This document shows positions 28,446-37,394 of a DNA stretch of 64,000 bases, in pieces. A model generated the notes under the pieces. The model saw nothing but the letters and a program-made list of their open reading frames with translations. It had not been told where the DNA came from and did no database searches. The stretch lies in the NCBI RefSeq assembly GCF_000721265.1, contig NZ_JOFZ01000015.1, positions 1 to 64,000 on the forward strand, given 5' to 3'. Made by a program: the position numbers and the translations under genes. Source of the stretch: Streptomyces sp. NRRL F-5126 (GTDB lineage Bacteria > Actinomycetota > Actinomycetes > Streptomycetales > Streptomycetaceae). How positions within the stretch are numbered: the first letter of the stretch is position 1; each line of letters starts with the position of its first letter.

Positions 28446-29678
28446 TCAGTCCACCAGGTCCCTGATCACCGCGTCCGCCAGCAGTCGGCCGCGCAGGGTG
28501 AGCACCGCGCGGCCCGCCTCGTGCGGGGCCGGTTCCAGCAGGCCGTCCCGCACGGCTCGGCGCGCCGCCGTCAGGCCGTCCTCGTGGAGCAGCGCCAGCG
28601 GGACGCCCTCCCGCAGCCGCAGCTCCAGCATGACGCGCTCGACGCGGCGGTCCTCCGCCGTGAGCAGTTCGCGGCCCGCGCCCGGCGAGCGGCCGTCCGC
28701 GAGTGCCGCCGCGTAGGCGCCGGGGTGCTTCACGTTCCACCAGCGCACGCCGCCGACGTGGCTGTGGGCGCCCGGGCCCGCGCCCCACCAGTCGGCGCCG
28801 CGCCAGTACAGCTCGTTGTGCAGGCAGCGCGCGGGCTCGGTGGTGGCCCAGTTGGACACCTCGTACCAGGAGTAGCCCGCGGCCGACAGCGCCTCCTCCG
28901 CGATGAGGTAGCGGTCCGCGTGCTCGTCGTCGTCCGTCATGGGGACCTCGCCGCGCCTGATGCGGCGGGCGAGGCGCGTGCCCTCCTCGACGATCAGGGC
29001 GTAGGCGGACACGTGGTCGGGGCCCGCGCCGATCGCCGCGGCCAGCGAGGCGCGCCAGTCGTCGTCGCTCTCGCCCGGCGTGCCGTAGATCAGGTCGAGG
29101 TTGACGTGCTCGAAACCCGCGTCGCGCGCCTCGGCGACGCAGCGCTCGGGGCGGCCGGGCGTGTGCGTGCGGTCGAGGACGCTCAGCACGTGCTGCCGCG
29201 CGCTCTGCATGCCGAACGAGACGCGGTTGAAGCCGCCCTCCCGCAGGACCGCGAGGTAGGCGGGGCCGACGGACTCCGGGTTGGCCTCGGTTGTGACCTC
29301 GGCGTCATCCGCGAGGCCGAACTCGTCGCGCACGACCGCGAGCATCCGCACGAGGTCGGCCGCGTCCAGCAGGGTGGGCGTGCCGCCGCCGACGAAGACC
29401 GTGCGCACCGGGCGCGGGTCGTCGCCGAGCACCTTGCGGGCGAGGCGGACCTCGTCGGCCAGGGTGTCGGCGTAGTTGTCGCGCGAGGCGAGCACGCCTC
29501 CGGAGCCGCGCAGCTCGGTGGCGGTGTAGGTGTTGAAGTCGCAGTAGCCGCAGCGGGTCGCGCAGTACGGCACGTGCAGGTAGAAGCCGAGGGGACGGTC
29601 GGCCGCGCCGTCGAGGGCGTGCGGCGGCAGCTCGCCCGTGGTGGGGACGGGGTCGCCGTCTGGCAGTGCGGAGGGCAT
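28446..29678 (-). CDS. hemW: Radical SAM heme chaperone HemW
   Basis: A 410-aa radical SAM protein related to coproporphyrinogen dehydrogenase. The cluster motif CATRCGYC gives Cys39, Cys43 and Cys46; FVGGGTPTLL is the SAM-binding GGxP block; NRVSFGMQS and LDLIYGTPGE are HemW/HemN signatures, and a HemN C-terminal domain follows. HemW inserts haem into target proteins rather than acting in synthesis. I chose the ATG at 29678 with GGAG four bases upstream; an ATG three codons earlier (29687) is equally in frame. A GGGAAC hexamer repeat lies about 55 bases upstream. Confidence 0.92.
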   Translation of the reverse strand: MPSALPDGDPVPTTGELPPHALDGAADRPLGFYLHVPYCATRCGYCDFNTYTATELRGSGGVLASRDNYADTLADEVRLARKVLGDDPRPVRTVFVGGGTPTLLDAADLVRMLAVVRDEFGLADDAEVTTEANPESVGPAYLAVLREGGFNRVSFGMQSARQHVLSVLDRTHTPGRPERCVAEARDAGFEHVNLDLIYGTPGESDDDWRASLAAAIGAGPDHVSAYALIVEEGTRLARRIRRGEVPMTDDDEHADRYLIAEEALSAAGYSWYEVSNWATTEPARCLHNELYWRGADWWGAGPGAHSHVGGVRWWNVKHPGAYAAALADGRSPGAGRELLTAEDRRVERVMLELRLREGVPLALLHEDGLTAARRAVRDGLLEPAPHEAGRAVLTLRGRLLADAVIRDLVD

Positions 29679-29730
29679 GGGCTCCATTGTCCCGCACGCG
29701 CCGCCCGGCCCTGGCCGGGTCGATCCCGGC

Positions 29731-29758
29731 CCGTTCCCGTTCCCGTTCCCGTTCCCGG
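29731..29758. repeat. Hexamer microsatellite (CGTTCC)4
   Basis: Four perfect copies of a 6-bp unit, read as GGGAAC on the hemW strand, lie just upstream of the hemW start. Copy-number change would alter promoter or leader spacing. Confidence 0.85.
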
Positions 29759-30110
29759 CCCTGTGCCACGTCCCGGCCGGGCGCGGGACACCGCGGCGCG
29801 CCCCGCGTACATCGGCGACCGGCACCCGCCGCGTGTGCCCGCACACCGGGCGGCACGCGCCGTACCGGCAACCGGCGCCCGGCCCCGAGGCGCCGCGAGG
29901 GTCCCGGGACCGTGCCCGGCCCGCTTACGCCGACGCTCCCGCAGGCCCGACCCTGTGCCCGGCCCGGCCGAGCGCAGGACACCGCGGCGCGCCCCGCGTA
30001 CATCGGCGACCAGCACCCACCGCGTCTACCCGCACACCGGACGGCACGCGCCGTACCGGCTACCCGGGCCCGGCCCCGACGGGCCGCGTGTGCCGCCCGG
30101 CGCCCGACCG
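29758..30110. repeat. Tandem duplication, period about 191 bp
   Basis: The block starting at 29758 (CTGTGCC, then ACACCGCGGCGCGCCCCGCG and TACATCGGCGACC) recurs from about 29949. The best-kept 115 bases (from 29787 and 29978) differ at roughly one base in ten. Confidence 0.8.
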
Positions 30111-30323
30111 CCGGGCCGACCCGGGCCCTCGTGCCCTCCTGGCGGCGTGGTTCGCGCACCTCAGCGGCCGATGCCTGCCGCGCGCCTGCTCTCCGTGCAG
30201 CGGCGCCGCGCCGTACGTCACAGGCCCGGGCGACGGGCCGGCCCAGGCCGCGTGACCGGACTTGGCCGCACAGCCGGCCCGCCTCAGCGGCCGGTACCTG
30301 CCACGTGGCCGGTCCTGAGCGCT

Positions 30324-30341
30324 CGGCGCGCGTGCGCGCCG
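30324..30341 (-). terminator. Hairpin directly after the phosphatase gene
   Basis: CGGCGCGC-gt-GCGCGCCG, a perfect 8-bp stem immediately past the stop codon at 30343. Confidence 0.5.
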
Positions 30342-30342
30342 C

Positions 30343-32424
30343 TCACTCCGCCTGGAAGACGAGCAGGGCCAGGTCGTCGTCCGGCGGTGCCCCGTCGAAG
30401 TCGTGCACGACACTCCTGATGCGCCCCGCCACCCGTTCGGCGCTCAGCCCCACGCAGGAGGCCAGGGCATGCGCGAGCCCGTCGCCGTCGTCCAGCATCC
30501 GGCCGCCGGAGCGGCGCTCGGTCACGCCGTCGGTCACGCACAGCAGCGTGTCGCCCGGCTCCAGGTCGAAGGTATGGCTCTGGTACGGGCTGTTCTCCGC
30601 GATGCCGAGCAGCAGTTGGGGCTCGGCCGCCTGCCGCACGGTCCCGTCAGGACGGAGCAGGAGCGGCAGCGGGTGGCCCGCGCTGGCCAGCGTGCACCGG
30701 GCTCCGCCGCCCTTGCCGCCGACGGGCAGCGGCACGAGCTCCCCGTAGAGCAGGGAGAGGAAACGCGGATGGTAGCCGTCGGACGCGCCGGCGACCGGCA
30801 GCCCCGCCGCCACGGCCTCTCCCGCCGCCATCGTCTCCGCCGCGCTCACGGCGGCCAGCGCGGACGCCGCCTCCGCGGCCTCCGTCGCGTCGTCGAGCAG
30901 CAGCCTGTTCAGCCGGTCGAGCACCTCGCCCACGCGGTACCCCTCGCGGCCGAGCAGCCGGAGCCAGGGCCGGGCGAGACCCGTGACGACCGCGGCCTCG
31001 GGGCCGCTGCCCTGCACGTCACCGAGCATGAAGCACCAGCGGTCGCCCGGGCAGTGGAACACGTCGTAGAAGTCGCCGCCCGCCAGCCCCTCGTCGCTCG
31101 GCTCGTAGACGAGGCCGCTCGCGACGCCCGGGATCCGTGCCACCTGGCTGGGCAGCAGACCGCGCTGGAGCACGCGGCTGATGGTGGCCTGCCGCGTGTA
31201 GCGGCGTGCCGCGCCGATGGCGAGTGCCACGCGGCGCGCGAAGTCCTCGACGAGCGTGACGATCGCGTCGGACACGGCCGCCTTGCCGGGTCTGCCGAGC
31301 ACGAGGGTGCCGACGGGCCTGCCGTTCGTGACGAGCCGGCAGGCCAGCGCCACGCCCGGGTCGCCGTCGGCCGCGGGTCCCCGCATCTCGGTGACGCCCG
31401 GATACGGCGGGTCGCCAGGACCCGGCGGGTTCTTCTCCAGCGCGGCGCGCAGCGCGTCGAGCCGCGACTCGTCCGCGTGCCAGGCTCCCGCGAGGCGCGG
31501 CGCCGTGCCCGCCCCGTCCAGCCACACGGCGCACCAGTCGGCGAGCCGCGGCACCAGGAGCTGGCCCGCCAGCGCCGCGACCAGTTCCTCGTCGAGCTGG
31601 CCCGCCAGCAGGTCCGACGTCTCCGCGAGGAAGGACAGCGCGCCGTGCCCGCGCCAGTCGGCCTCGTCGCGTGCCGAGCCGCGGACGGCTCCGGCCGCCT
31701 CCTCGTCCGCGCGGACGGGCGGCCTGCCGAGGGCGCCCGCGCCGTCCAGCGGGATGCGGGCCCAGACGGTCTTGAGCCCGGTCCTGTACGTGACGCCCCA
31801 GCACTCGGCGAGCGAGGCGACGATCTGGAGGCCGCGGCCGTACTCGGGGGCCTGTCCACCGGCCTGTCCGTACGGTGTGCCCGGGTCGGCGGGCGCACGC
31901 GACGGGTGGTGGTCGGAGACCTCGACGAGCAGCCCGACGAGCTCCTCGTCCGCGCCGTGCGGCCCCCCGTCGGACTGCGCTGCCGCGCCGTCGGACTGCG
32001 CTGCCGCGCCGCCGGTGCCCGGTGTGCCGGCCGTGGCCCGCTCGTGGAGGCGGCAGCGCACCTCGACGCTGGTGCCCGCGTGCACGACGGCGTTGGTGAC
32101 CAGTTCGTCCGCGACCAGGGCCGCGTCGTCCGCGAGCAGGTCCGTGCTGTGGGCGCCGGGCGCGCATCCGGCGGCGTCCTCGCCGCCTCCAGGACCGGGC
32201 GGCGGAGGTTCGCCGCCGGCCCGCGTGCCGCAGAAGGCGCACGCGCCGAGCAGCCCGAGCGCCGCCCATTCCGCGAGGGCCGCGCGCACGAGCCGCCGCG
32301 CCTCCGCGGGCGCGACCGGGTCGCTCTCCAGGCTGATACGGACGGAGGGCGGCGCGTCCGCCCCCTGCGGCTCCCCGCTCGGGTTGCCGGGGTCGGTCGC
32401 ACGCTGGATCGGAAAGGGCCCCAC
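30343..32424 (-). CDS. SpoIIE/PP2C-type phosphatase with N-terminal RsbW-like ATPase domain
   Basis: A 693-aa signalling protein. An HATPase_c_2 anti-sigma-type domain (about 30-225) contains LVADELVTNAVVHAG and GRGLQIVASLAECWG; a GAF-like sensor domain (about 260-415) follows; the C-terminal SpoIIE phosphatase (about 445-690) has GGDFYDVFHC, FMLGDVQGSG, ASAGHPLP, VTDGVTERR and DDDLALLVFQ with metal-binding aspartates. It should both bind or phosphorylate and dephosphorylate partners of an anti-anti-sigma switch. The ATPase domain is interrupted by a Cys- and Pro/Gly-rich loop (CAFCGTRAGG onward) and by a duplicated AAAQSDG heptad. The start is GTG at 32424. No anti-sigma partner is adjacent. 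Confidence 0.9.
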   Translation of the reverse strand: MGPFPIQRATDPGNPSGEPQGADAPPSVRISLESDPVAPAEARRLVRAALAEWAALGLLGACAFCGTRAGGEPPPPGPGGGEDAAGCAPGAHSTDLLADDAALVADELVTNAVVHAGTSVEVRCRLHERATAGTPGTGGAAAQSDGAAAQSDGGPHGADEELVGLLVEVSDHHPSRAPADPGTPYGQAGGQAPEYGRGLQIVASLAECWGVTYRTGLKTVWARIPLDGAGALGRPPVRADEEAAGAVRGSARDEADWRGHGALSFLAETSDLLAGQLDEELVAALAGQLLVPRLADWCAVWLDGAGTAPRLAGAWHADESRLDALRAALEKNPPGPGDPPYPGVTEMRGPAADGDPGVALACRLVTNGRPVGTLVLGRPGKAAVSDAIVTLVEDFARRVALAIGAARRYTRQATISRVLQRGLLPSQVARIPGVASGLVYEPSDEGLAGGDFYDVFHCPGDRWCFMLGDVQGSGPEAAVVTGLARPWLRLLGREGYRVGEVLDRLNRLLLDDATEAAEAASALAAVSAAETMAAGEAVAAGLPVAGASDGYHPRFLSLLYGELVPLPVGGKGGGARCTLASAGHPLPLLLRPDGTVRQAAEPQLLLGIAENSPYQSHTFDLEPGDTLLCVTDGVTERRSGGRMLDDGDGLAHALASCVGLSAERVAGRIRSVVHDFDGAPPDDDLALLVFQAE

Positions 32425-32580
32425 TGCGGCTCCCGTGTCCGGTTGTCTGCTGCGTGTGCGCTGTGCCGGTCACGGCACGCCTCGTCGGTCCTGTGGGTGA
32501 CCAAGCAAGGGTGGCAGACAGACCCCGCCCGTGCACGCCAAGTCACCGAAAAGGGCAGAGATTACGCATCGGGACAGCCC

Positions 32581-32609
32581 GCGGCGCCGGGGCAGTGGCC
32601 CGGCGCCGC
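32581..32609 (-). terminator. Acyl-CoA ligase terminator
   Basis: GCGGCGCCGGG and CCCGGCGCCGC form a perfect 11-bp stem with a 7-base loop, 32 bases past the ligase stop on the minus strand. Confidence 0.7.
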
Positions 32610-32640
32610 ACCGCGCGTCACTCCTCTCGCGCGCACGCTC

Positions 32641-34530
32641 TCACTTCTCGCGCGTGCCCGCGTACATGTCCTCGATCAGGTCGCCGTACTCGCGCTCCAC
32701 GACCGGGCGCTTCAGCTTGAGGCTCGGCGTCAGCTCGCCGTGCTCGATGTCGAGGTCGCGGGGCAGCAGGCGGAACTTCCTGATGGCCTGCCAGCGCTGG
32801 AGCCCGTCGTTCAGGCGCTGGACGTACCCGTCGATCAGCCGCTGCGTCTCGGAGGCCTCCATGACCTGCGCGTACGTCTTGCCGCCCAGGCCGTGCTCCG
32901 CGGCCCACTCCATGATCGTGGGCTCCTCCAGCGTGATGAGCGCGCTGCAGAAGTTGCGTCCGCCCCCGACGACGAGGATGTTCGAGACGAACGGGCACAC
33001 CGCCTTGAACTGGCTCTCCACCTCGGCGGGCGAGATGTACTTGCCGCCGGACGTCTTGATGAGGTCCTTCTTGCGGTCGGTGATTTTCAGGTACCCGTCG
33101 GTGGAGAGCTCCCCGATGTCGCCCGTGTGGAACCAGCCGTCCGGCTCCAGGACCTCGGCGGTCTTCTCGTCCAGGCCGTGGTAGCCGACCATGATCGCGG
33201 GGTTGCGGATGAGGACCTCGCCGTCCGCCGCGATGCGCACCTCGGTGCCCGGCATGGGCTTGCCGACCGTGCCCGTGCGCATCGCGACGCCCGGGTTGAC
33301 GAAGCAGGCCGCGCTCGTCTCCGTCAGCCCGTAGCCCTCCAGGATGGGGATGCCCGCGCCCGAGAAGAAGTAGTTGATCTCGGGGGCGAGTGCGGCGGAG
33401 CCGGAGACGGCCGCGCGGAGCCTGCCGCCGAACGCCTCGCGGATCTTCGCGTACACCAGCGCGTCGGCCACCTTGTGCTTGGCGGCGAGGCCGAAGGGGA
33501 CGGACTCGTTGCCCGTGTGCCGGAAATTGTCCTGGGAGACCTTCGACGTCTCACGGGCGACGGCCGCGGCCCACTGGAAGATCTTGTACTTGGCGGCCCC
33601 GCCCGCGCGCGCCTTGGCGGCGACGCCGTTGTAGACCTTCTCGAATATGCGCGGCACCGCGGCCATGTACGTCGGCCGCACGATCGGCAGGTTCTCGATG
33701 ATCTTGTCGACGCGGCCGTCGACGGCGGTGACGTGGCCGACCTCGATCTGCCCCGAGGTGAGCATCTTGCCGAAGACGTGGGCGAGCGGCAGCCACAGGT
33801 ACTGCACGTCGTCCTTGGAGATCAGCCCGGTCGCCGCCATGGCCTTCGCCATGTACGACCACGAGTCGTGCCGCAGCCTGACGCCCTTGGGCCTGCCGGT
33901 CGTGCCCGACGTGTAGATGAGCGTCGCGAGCTGGTCGGGCCTGAGGGCGCCGATCCGCTGCCTGACGACGTCGGGGCGGGCCGCGAGCTCCTCGGCGCCG
34001 AGCTTCTCCAGGTCGTCGAGCGAGAGTACCCAGCCCTCGGGGTCGGACTCGGCCGGCTTCGCGTCCGCCGCCTCGATCACCACGACGTGCGCGAGGTCGG
34101 GCAGCTCGGCGCGGTGCGCCCGCACCTTGGCGAGCTGGCTCGCGTCCTCGGCGATCAGCACGCGGCTGCCGGAGTCGGACAGGATGAAGACGGACTCGTC
34201 GGCGTTGGTCGACGGGTAGATGGTCGTCGTGGCCGCGCCCGCGCACATCACGCCGAAGTCGGCGAGTATCCACTCGATGCGGGTGGCCGAGGCGAGCGCG
34301 ACGCGCTCCTCGGGCCGCACGCCGAGCGCGACGAGGCCGGCCGAGATGTGGTAGACGCGCTCGGCGGTCTCGCCCCAGGTGAGCGACTTCCACTCGTCGG
34401 GCCCCTGGCCCGACGCGGGGGGAACGGGGTACCGGAACGCCTCCGCGTCAGGCGTGGCCGCCACGCGCTCAATGAAGAGGGTCGCCACGGAGGGCGGCCG
34501 GTTCTCGATCAAGTTGTCTGTGTCGCTCAC
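32641..34530 (-). CDS. Long-chain fatty acid-CoA ligase (AMP-binding)
   Basis: A 629-aa ANL-superfamily enzyme that adenylates a fatty acid and transfers it to CoA. P-loop LIYTSGTTGRPKGVRL (about 211-226), GYGLTETSAACF (about 400), the DGWFHTGDIG hinge region and the C-terminal lysine region ITDRKKDLIKTSGGKYISP, here DRKKDLIKTSGGKY. This is the FadD15/ACSL-like long form. The start is GTG at 34530 with GGAGGAA-type sequence upstream. It is monocistronic, with symmetrical operator-like repeats in its promoter region that fit TetR-type control of fatty acid genes. Confidence 0.92.
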   Translation of the reverse strand: MSDTDNLIENRPPSVATLFIERVAATPDAEAFRYPVPPASGQGPDEWKSLTWGETAERVYHISAGLVALGVRPEERVALASATRIEWILADFGVMCAGAATTTIYPSTNADESVFILSDSGSRVLIAEDASQLAKVRAHRAELPDLAHVVVIEAADAKPAESDPEGWVLSLDDLEKLGAEELAARPDVVRQRIGALRPDQLATLIYTSGTTGRPKGVRLRHDSWSYMAKAMAATGLISKDDVQYLWLPLAHVFGKMLTSGQIEVGHVTAVDGRVDKIIENLPIVRPTYMAAVPRIFEKVYNGVAAKARAGGAAKYKIFQWAAAVARETSKVSQDNFRHTGNESVPFGLAAKHKVADALVYAKIREAFGGRLRAAVSGSAALAPEINYFFSGAGIPILEGYGLTETSAACFVNPGVAMRTGTVGKPMPGTEVRIAADGEVLIRNPAIMVGYHGLDEKTAEVLEPDGWFHTGDIGELSTDGYLKITDRKKDLIKTSGGKYISPAEVESQFKAVCPFVSNILVVGGGRNFCSALITLEEPTIMEWAAEHGLGGKTYAQVMEASETQRLIDGYVQRLNDGLQRWQAIRKFRLLPRDLDIEHGELTPSLKLKRPVVEREYGDLIEDMYAGTREK

Positions 34531-34594
34531 GGCTTCCTCCGGAACCGTACGGGTCGCACCGCACGATGCATCTGATCAAGAGACGTATGGCGTT

Positions 34595-34629
34595 CCGGTA
34601 ACTGACCGACGAGTAGCTACCGGGCGGTA
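34595..34629. promoter_or_regulatory. Candidate operator of the acyl-CoA ligase gene
   Basis: CCGGTA (34595-34600) and TACCGG (34618-34623) form a spaced inverted repeat, and TACCG-GG-CGGTA (34618-34629) a compact one sharing the right arm. They lie 65-100 bases upstream of the ligase start. Confidence 0.45.
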
Positions 34630-35161
34630 ATCAGACTAGGCCCCAGGTGGCACAGGCGTAAGGGGGGCGACATTTCCCACACACCCGTGAGGGGGCGGCG
34701 CAGGGAGGATGCACGAACGGTCGGCGGGCCGCGGGGGTCTCCGCGCGGCCCGCCTGACGTCCGGACCGCGCCTGCGGCGAGGCGCGGAAGGCGCGGTACC
34801 GGCCGGTGGCCAGGCGCGAGCCGCGCGCACTCGGGCCGGGGGCGACCGGGCTTCGGAGCCCCGCCGCCCGCCGGAGGCCGGTTCCGGAGCGCGCCCGTGG
34901 CGCCCGGCGGCAGCGGGGTGCAGGGTGCCGGTGCCGCTCGAATGGGCAGGACCACGGAGCCGACGGCGGCGCGCGCGGGCGCCGAGGCGGTGTGGGCGCG
35001 GCCGACCCGACGCGTGGGCACGGGCGGCGTGTTCGGGACCGCGCGAACCCGGGGCGCATGCCCGCGGCAGCGGCGCGCGGGGGCCGGTGCCGCGGGAACG
35101 AGCCACGGTTTGGGGCGACGCGGGCGCCGGGGCCACGCTCATGGCGCGCCGACGCGTAGTG

Positions 35162-35190
35162 CCGGGGCGGAGCCAGGGGCTCCGCCCCGG
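35162..35190. terminator. Perfect 13-bp hairpin in the lepA-ligase spacer
   Basis: CCGGGGCGGAGCC and GGCTCCGCCCCGG with a 3-base loop. Same stem and loop size as the hairpin at 22262-22290. It lies 268 bases past lepA, so it may be a second terminator or a repeat element. Confidence 0.45.
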
Positions 35191-35343
35191 ATATGGGGCC
35201 CGCCGCGAGCCGGGGCGGGCCCGCGGCTCACAGCGGGGTCCGGGGACCCGGTGCCGGTGCCGCTCGAACAAGCACGGCCCGGGCCCGGGGCCGCTGCCCG
35301 GCCGGCGCGGGCGCCGGGGGCGCGGTCGTGGCACGCCGACCCA

Positions 35344-35421
35344 TGGTGCGGCGCGGTCGACGCAAGGCGTGGTGCGGCGCGGTCGACGCAAAGCGTGGTG
35401 CGGTGCGGTCGTCGCAAAGCG
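35344..35421. repeat. Three tandem 26-bp repeats
   Basis: Units begin at 35344, 35370 and 35396 (core GGTGCGGCGCGGTCGACGCA). The second differs from the first at one base, the third at two further bases. They end exactly where the lepA terminator hairpin begins. Confidence 0.9.
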
Positions 35422-35453
35422 TGGGCGCGGCCGGCGAGGGCGGCGCGCCCACG
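35420..35453 (-). terminator. lepA terminator
   Basis: CGTGGGCGCG and CGCGCCCACG form a perfect 10-bp stem with a 14-base loop starting 5 bases after the lepA stop. Confidence 0.75.
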
Positions 35454-35457
35454 CGTG

Positions 35458-37329
35458 TTACTTCTTCGTCTTGCCCGACCCGGAGTCGTCGCTGGACAGC
35501 ACCGCGATGAACGCCTCCTGCGGCACCTCCACGCTGCCGACCATCTTCATCCGCTTCTTGCCCTCCTTCTGCTTCTCCAGCAGCTTCCGCTTGCGGGAGA
35601 TGTCGCCGCCGTAGCACTTCGCGAGTACGTCCTTGCGGATGGCGCGGATCGTCTCGCGCGCGATGACGCGGGAGCCGATCGCCGCCTGCACCGGCACCTC
35701 GAACGCCTGCCTCGGGATCAGCTCGCGGAGCTTGGCGACGAGCCGCACGCCGTAGGCGTACGCCTGGTCGCGGTGCGTGATCGCGGAGAAGGCGTCCACC
35801 TTGTCGCCGTGCAGCAGGATGTCGACCTTCACCAGCTGGGCGGACTGCTCGCCCGTGGGCTCGTAGTCGAGCGACGCGTACCCGCGCGTCTTGGACTTCA
35901 GCTGGTCGAAGAAGTCGAAGACGATCTCCGCGAGCGGCAGCGTGTAGCGGATCTCGACCCGGTCCTCGGAGAGGTAGTCCATGCCGAGCAGCGTGCCGCG
36001 CCGGCCCTGGCAGAGCTCCATGATCGAGCCGATGAACTCGCTCGGCGCGAGGATCGTGGCCCGCACGACCGGCTCGAACACCTCGTCGATCTTGCCTTCG
36101 GGGAACTCGCTCGGGTTGGTGACGGTGTGCTCCTTGCCGTCCTCCATCACCACCCGGTAGACGACGTTCGGCGCCGTCGCGATCAGGTCGAGGCCGAACT
36201 CGCGCTCCAGTCGCTCCCTGATCACGTCGAGGTGCAGCAGGCCGAGGAAGCCGACGCGGAAACCGAAGCCGAGTGCGGCGGACGTCTCCGGCTCGTAGAC
36301 GAGGGCCGCGTCGTTGAGCTGCAGCTTCTCCAGGGCGTCGCGCAGCTCCGGGTAGTCGGAGCCGTCCAGCGGGTAGAGCCCGGAGAAGACCATGGGCCGC
36401 GGGTCCTTGTAGCCGCCCAGCGGCTCGGTCGCGCCCTTGGCCTGCGAGGTGATGGTGTCGCCGACCTTGGACTGCCGTACGTCCTTCACACCGGTGATCA
36501 GGTAGCCGACCTCGCCGACGCCGAGCCCGTCGGCCGCCCGCATCTCCGGCGAGTTGGTGCCGATCTCCAGCAGCTCGTGCGTCGCGCCCGTCGACATCAT
36601 CCTGATGCGTTCGCGCTTGTTGAGCTGTCCGTCGACCACGCGGACGTACGTGACGACGCCGCGGTACGAGTCGTAGACGGAGTCGAAGATCATCGCGCGG
36701 GCCGGCGCGTCGGCGACGCCTACCGGCGCCGGGATGTCCGCGACGACCTTGTCGAGCAGCAGGTCCACGCCGAGGCCGGTCTTGGCCGACACCTTCAGCA
36801 CGTCGTCGGGCGAGCAGCCGATCAGGTTCGCGAGCTCCTCGGAGAACTTCTCGGGCTGCGCCGCCGGCAGGTCGATCTTGTTGAGCACAGGGATGATCGT
36901 GAGGTCGTTCTCCATCGCCAGGTAGAGGTTGGCGAGGGTCTGCGCCTCGATGCCCTGCGCGGCGTCGACCAGCAGGATCGTGCCCTCGCAGGCGGCGAGC
37001 GACCGGGAGACCTCGTAGGTGAAGTCGACGTGCCCGGGGGTGTCGATCATGTTGAGGATGTGGGTCGTGCCGTGCCCCTCGCCCGCGGTGGGCGCCCAGG
37101 GCAGCCGGACGGCCTGGGACTTGATGGTGATGCCGCGCTCGCGCTCGATGTCCATGCGGTCGAGGTACTGGGCGCGCATCTGCCGCTGATCGACGACACC
37201 GGTGAGCTGGAGCATCCGGTCGGCGAGCGTGGACTTGCCGTGATCGATGTGCGCGATGATGCAGAAGTTACGGATCAGCGCGGGGTCCGTGCGGCTGGGC
37301 TCGGGCACGTTGACAGGGGTCGCGGGCAC
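35458..37329 (-). CDS. lepA: Elongation factor 4 (LepA)
   Basis: A 623-aa translational GTPase that remodels stalled or misplaced ribosomes. G1 AHIDHGKST (26-34), the switch region [16 protein letters not shown]3 [13 protein letters not shown]4 NKIDLPAA, then EF-G-like domains and the LepA-specific C-terminal domain ending in a Lys-rich tail. Length and order are typical. The start is GTG at 37329. It is divergent from rpsT, and a perfect 15-bp palindrome lies in its leader or promoter. Confidence 0.97.
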   Translation of the reverse strand: MPATPVNVPEPSRTDPALIRNFCIIAHIDHGKSTLADRMLQLTGVVDQRQMRAQYLDRMDIERERGITIKSQAVRLPWAPTAGEGHGTTHILNMIDTPGHVDFTYEVSRSLAACEGTILLVDAAQGIEAQTLANLYLAMENDLTIIPVLNKIDLPAAQPEKFSEELANLIGCSPDDVLKVSAKTGLGVDLLLDKVVADIPAPVGVADAPARAMIFDSVYDSYRGVVTYVRVVDGQLNKRERIRMMSTGATHELLEIGTNSPEMRAADGLGVGEVGYLITGVKDVRQSKVGDTITSQAKGATEPLGGYKDPRPMVFSGLYPLDGSDYPELRDALEKLQLNDAALVYEPETSAALGFGFRVGFLGLLHLDVIRERLEREFGLDLIATAPNVVYRVVMEDGKEHTVTNPSEFPEGKIDEVFEPVVRATILAPSEFIGSIMELCQGRRGTLLGMDYLSEDRVEIRYTLPLAEIVFDFFDQLKSKTRGYASLDYEPTGEQSAQLVKVDILLHGDKVDAFSAITHRDQAYAYGVRLVAKLRELIPRQAFEVPVQAAIGSRVIARETIRAIRKDVLAKCYGGDISRKRKLLEKQKEGKKRMKMVGSVEVPQEAFIAVLSSDDSGSGKTKK

Positions 37330-37379
37330 GCAGGGTCCTGATTCTTGAGTGGCTTCGCCTTACGGGTACTGATCCTGGT

Positions 37380-37394
37380 GCGGACACTGTCCGC
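37380..37394. promoter_or_regulatory. Perfect palindrome upstream of lepA
   Basis: GCGGACA-C-TGTCCGC, 51-65 bases before the lepA GTG. It could be an operator or a leader hairpin. No regulator is known for it from the sequence. Confidence 0.4.

Larger units (their letters stand above)
29679..30342. repeat. Repeat-rich spacer between the phosphatase gene and hemW
   Basis: 664 bases without a credible gene. It contains a hexamer microsatellite, a duplicated block of about 191 bp, a shorter pair (CCTCAGCGGCCG near 30157 and again near 30279) and small perfect palindromes. Frames are open only from composition. Confidence 0.7.
34531..35457. repeat. Long repeat-rich spacer between lepA and the acyl-CoA ligase
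   Basis: 927 bases without a credible gene. The first 150 bases are less GC-rich and carry the ligase promoter and palindromes. The rest is GC-rich with repeats: GGTGCCGGTGCCGCTCGAA at 34924-34942 and 35250-35268; a CGGGCGCCGG-centred block at 35121 and again at 35308 (period about 187 bp); three 26-bp tandem units at 35344-35421; and the lepA terminator. Confidence 0.7.

Noticed and set aside
30403..34575. A very long plus-strand open frame of 1390 codons
   Set aside because: It lies antisense to the SpoIIE phosphatase and acyl-CoA ligase genes, both with clear motifs; its residues are Arg/Val/Gly/Asp-rich as expected of an antisense shadow in very GC-rich DNA.
35344..35421. CRISPR array
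   Set aside because: Three directly abutting 26-bp units with no spacers and no cas genes; simple tandem repeats.
34687..37341. Plus-strand open frame of 884 codons across the repeat spacer and lepA
   Set aside because: Antisense to lepA over most of its length; the part in the spacer shows no protein-like pattern.
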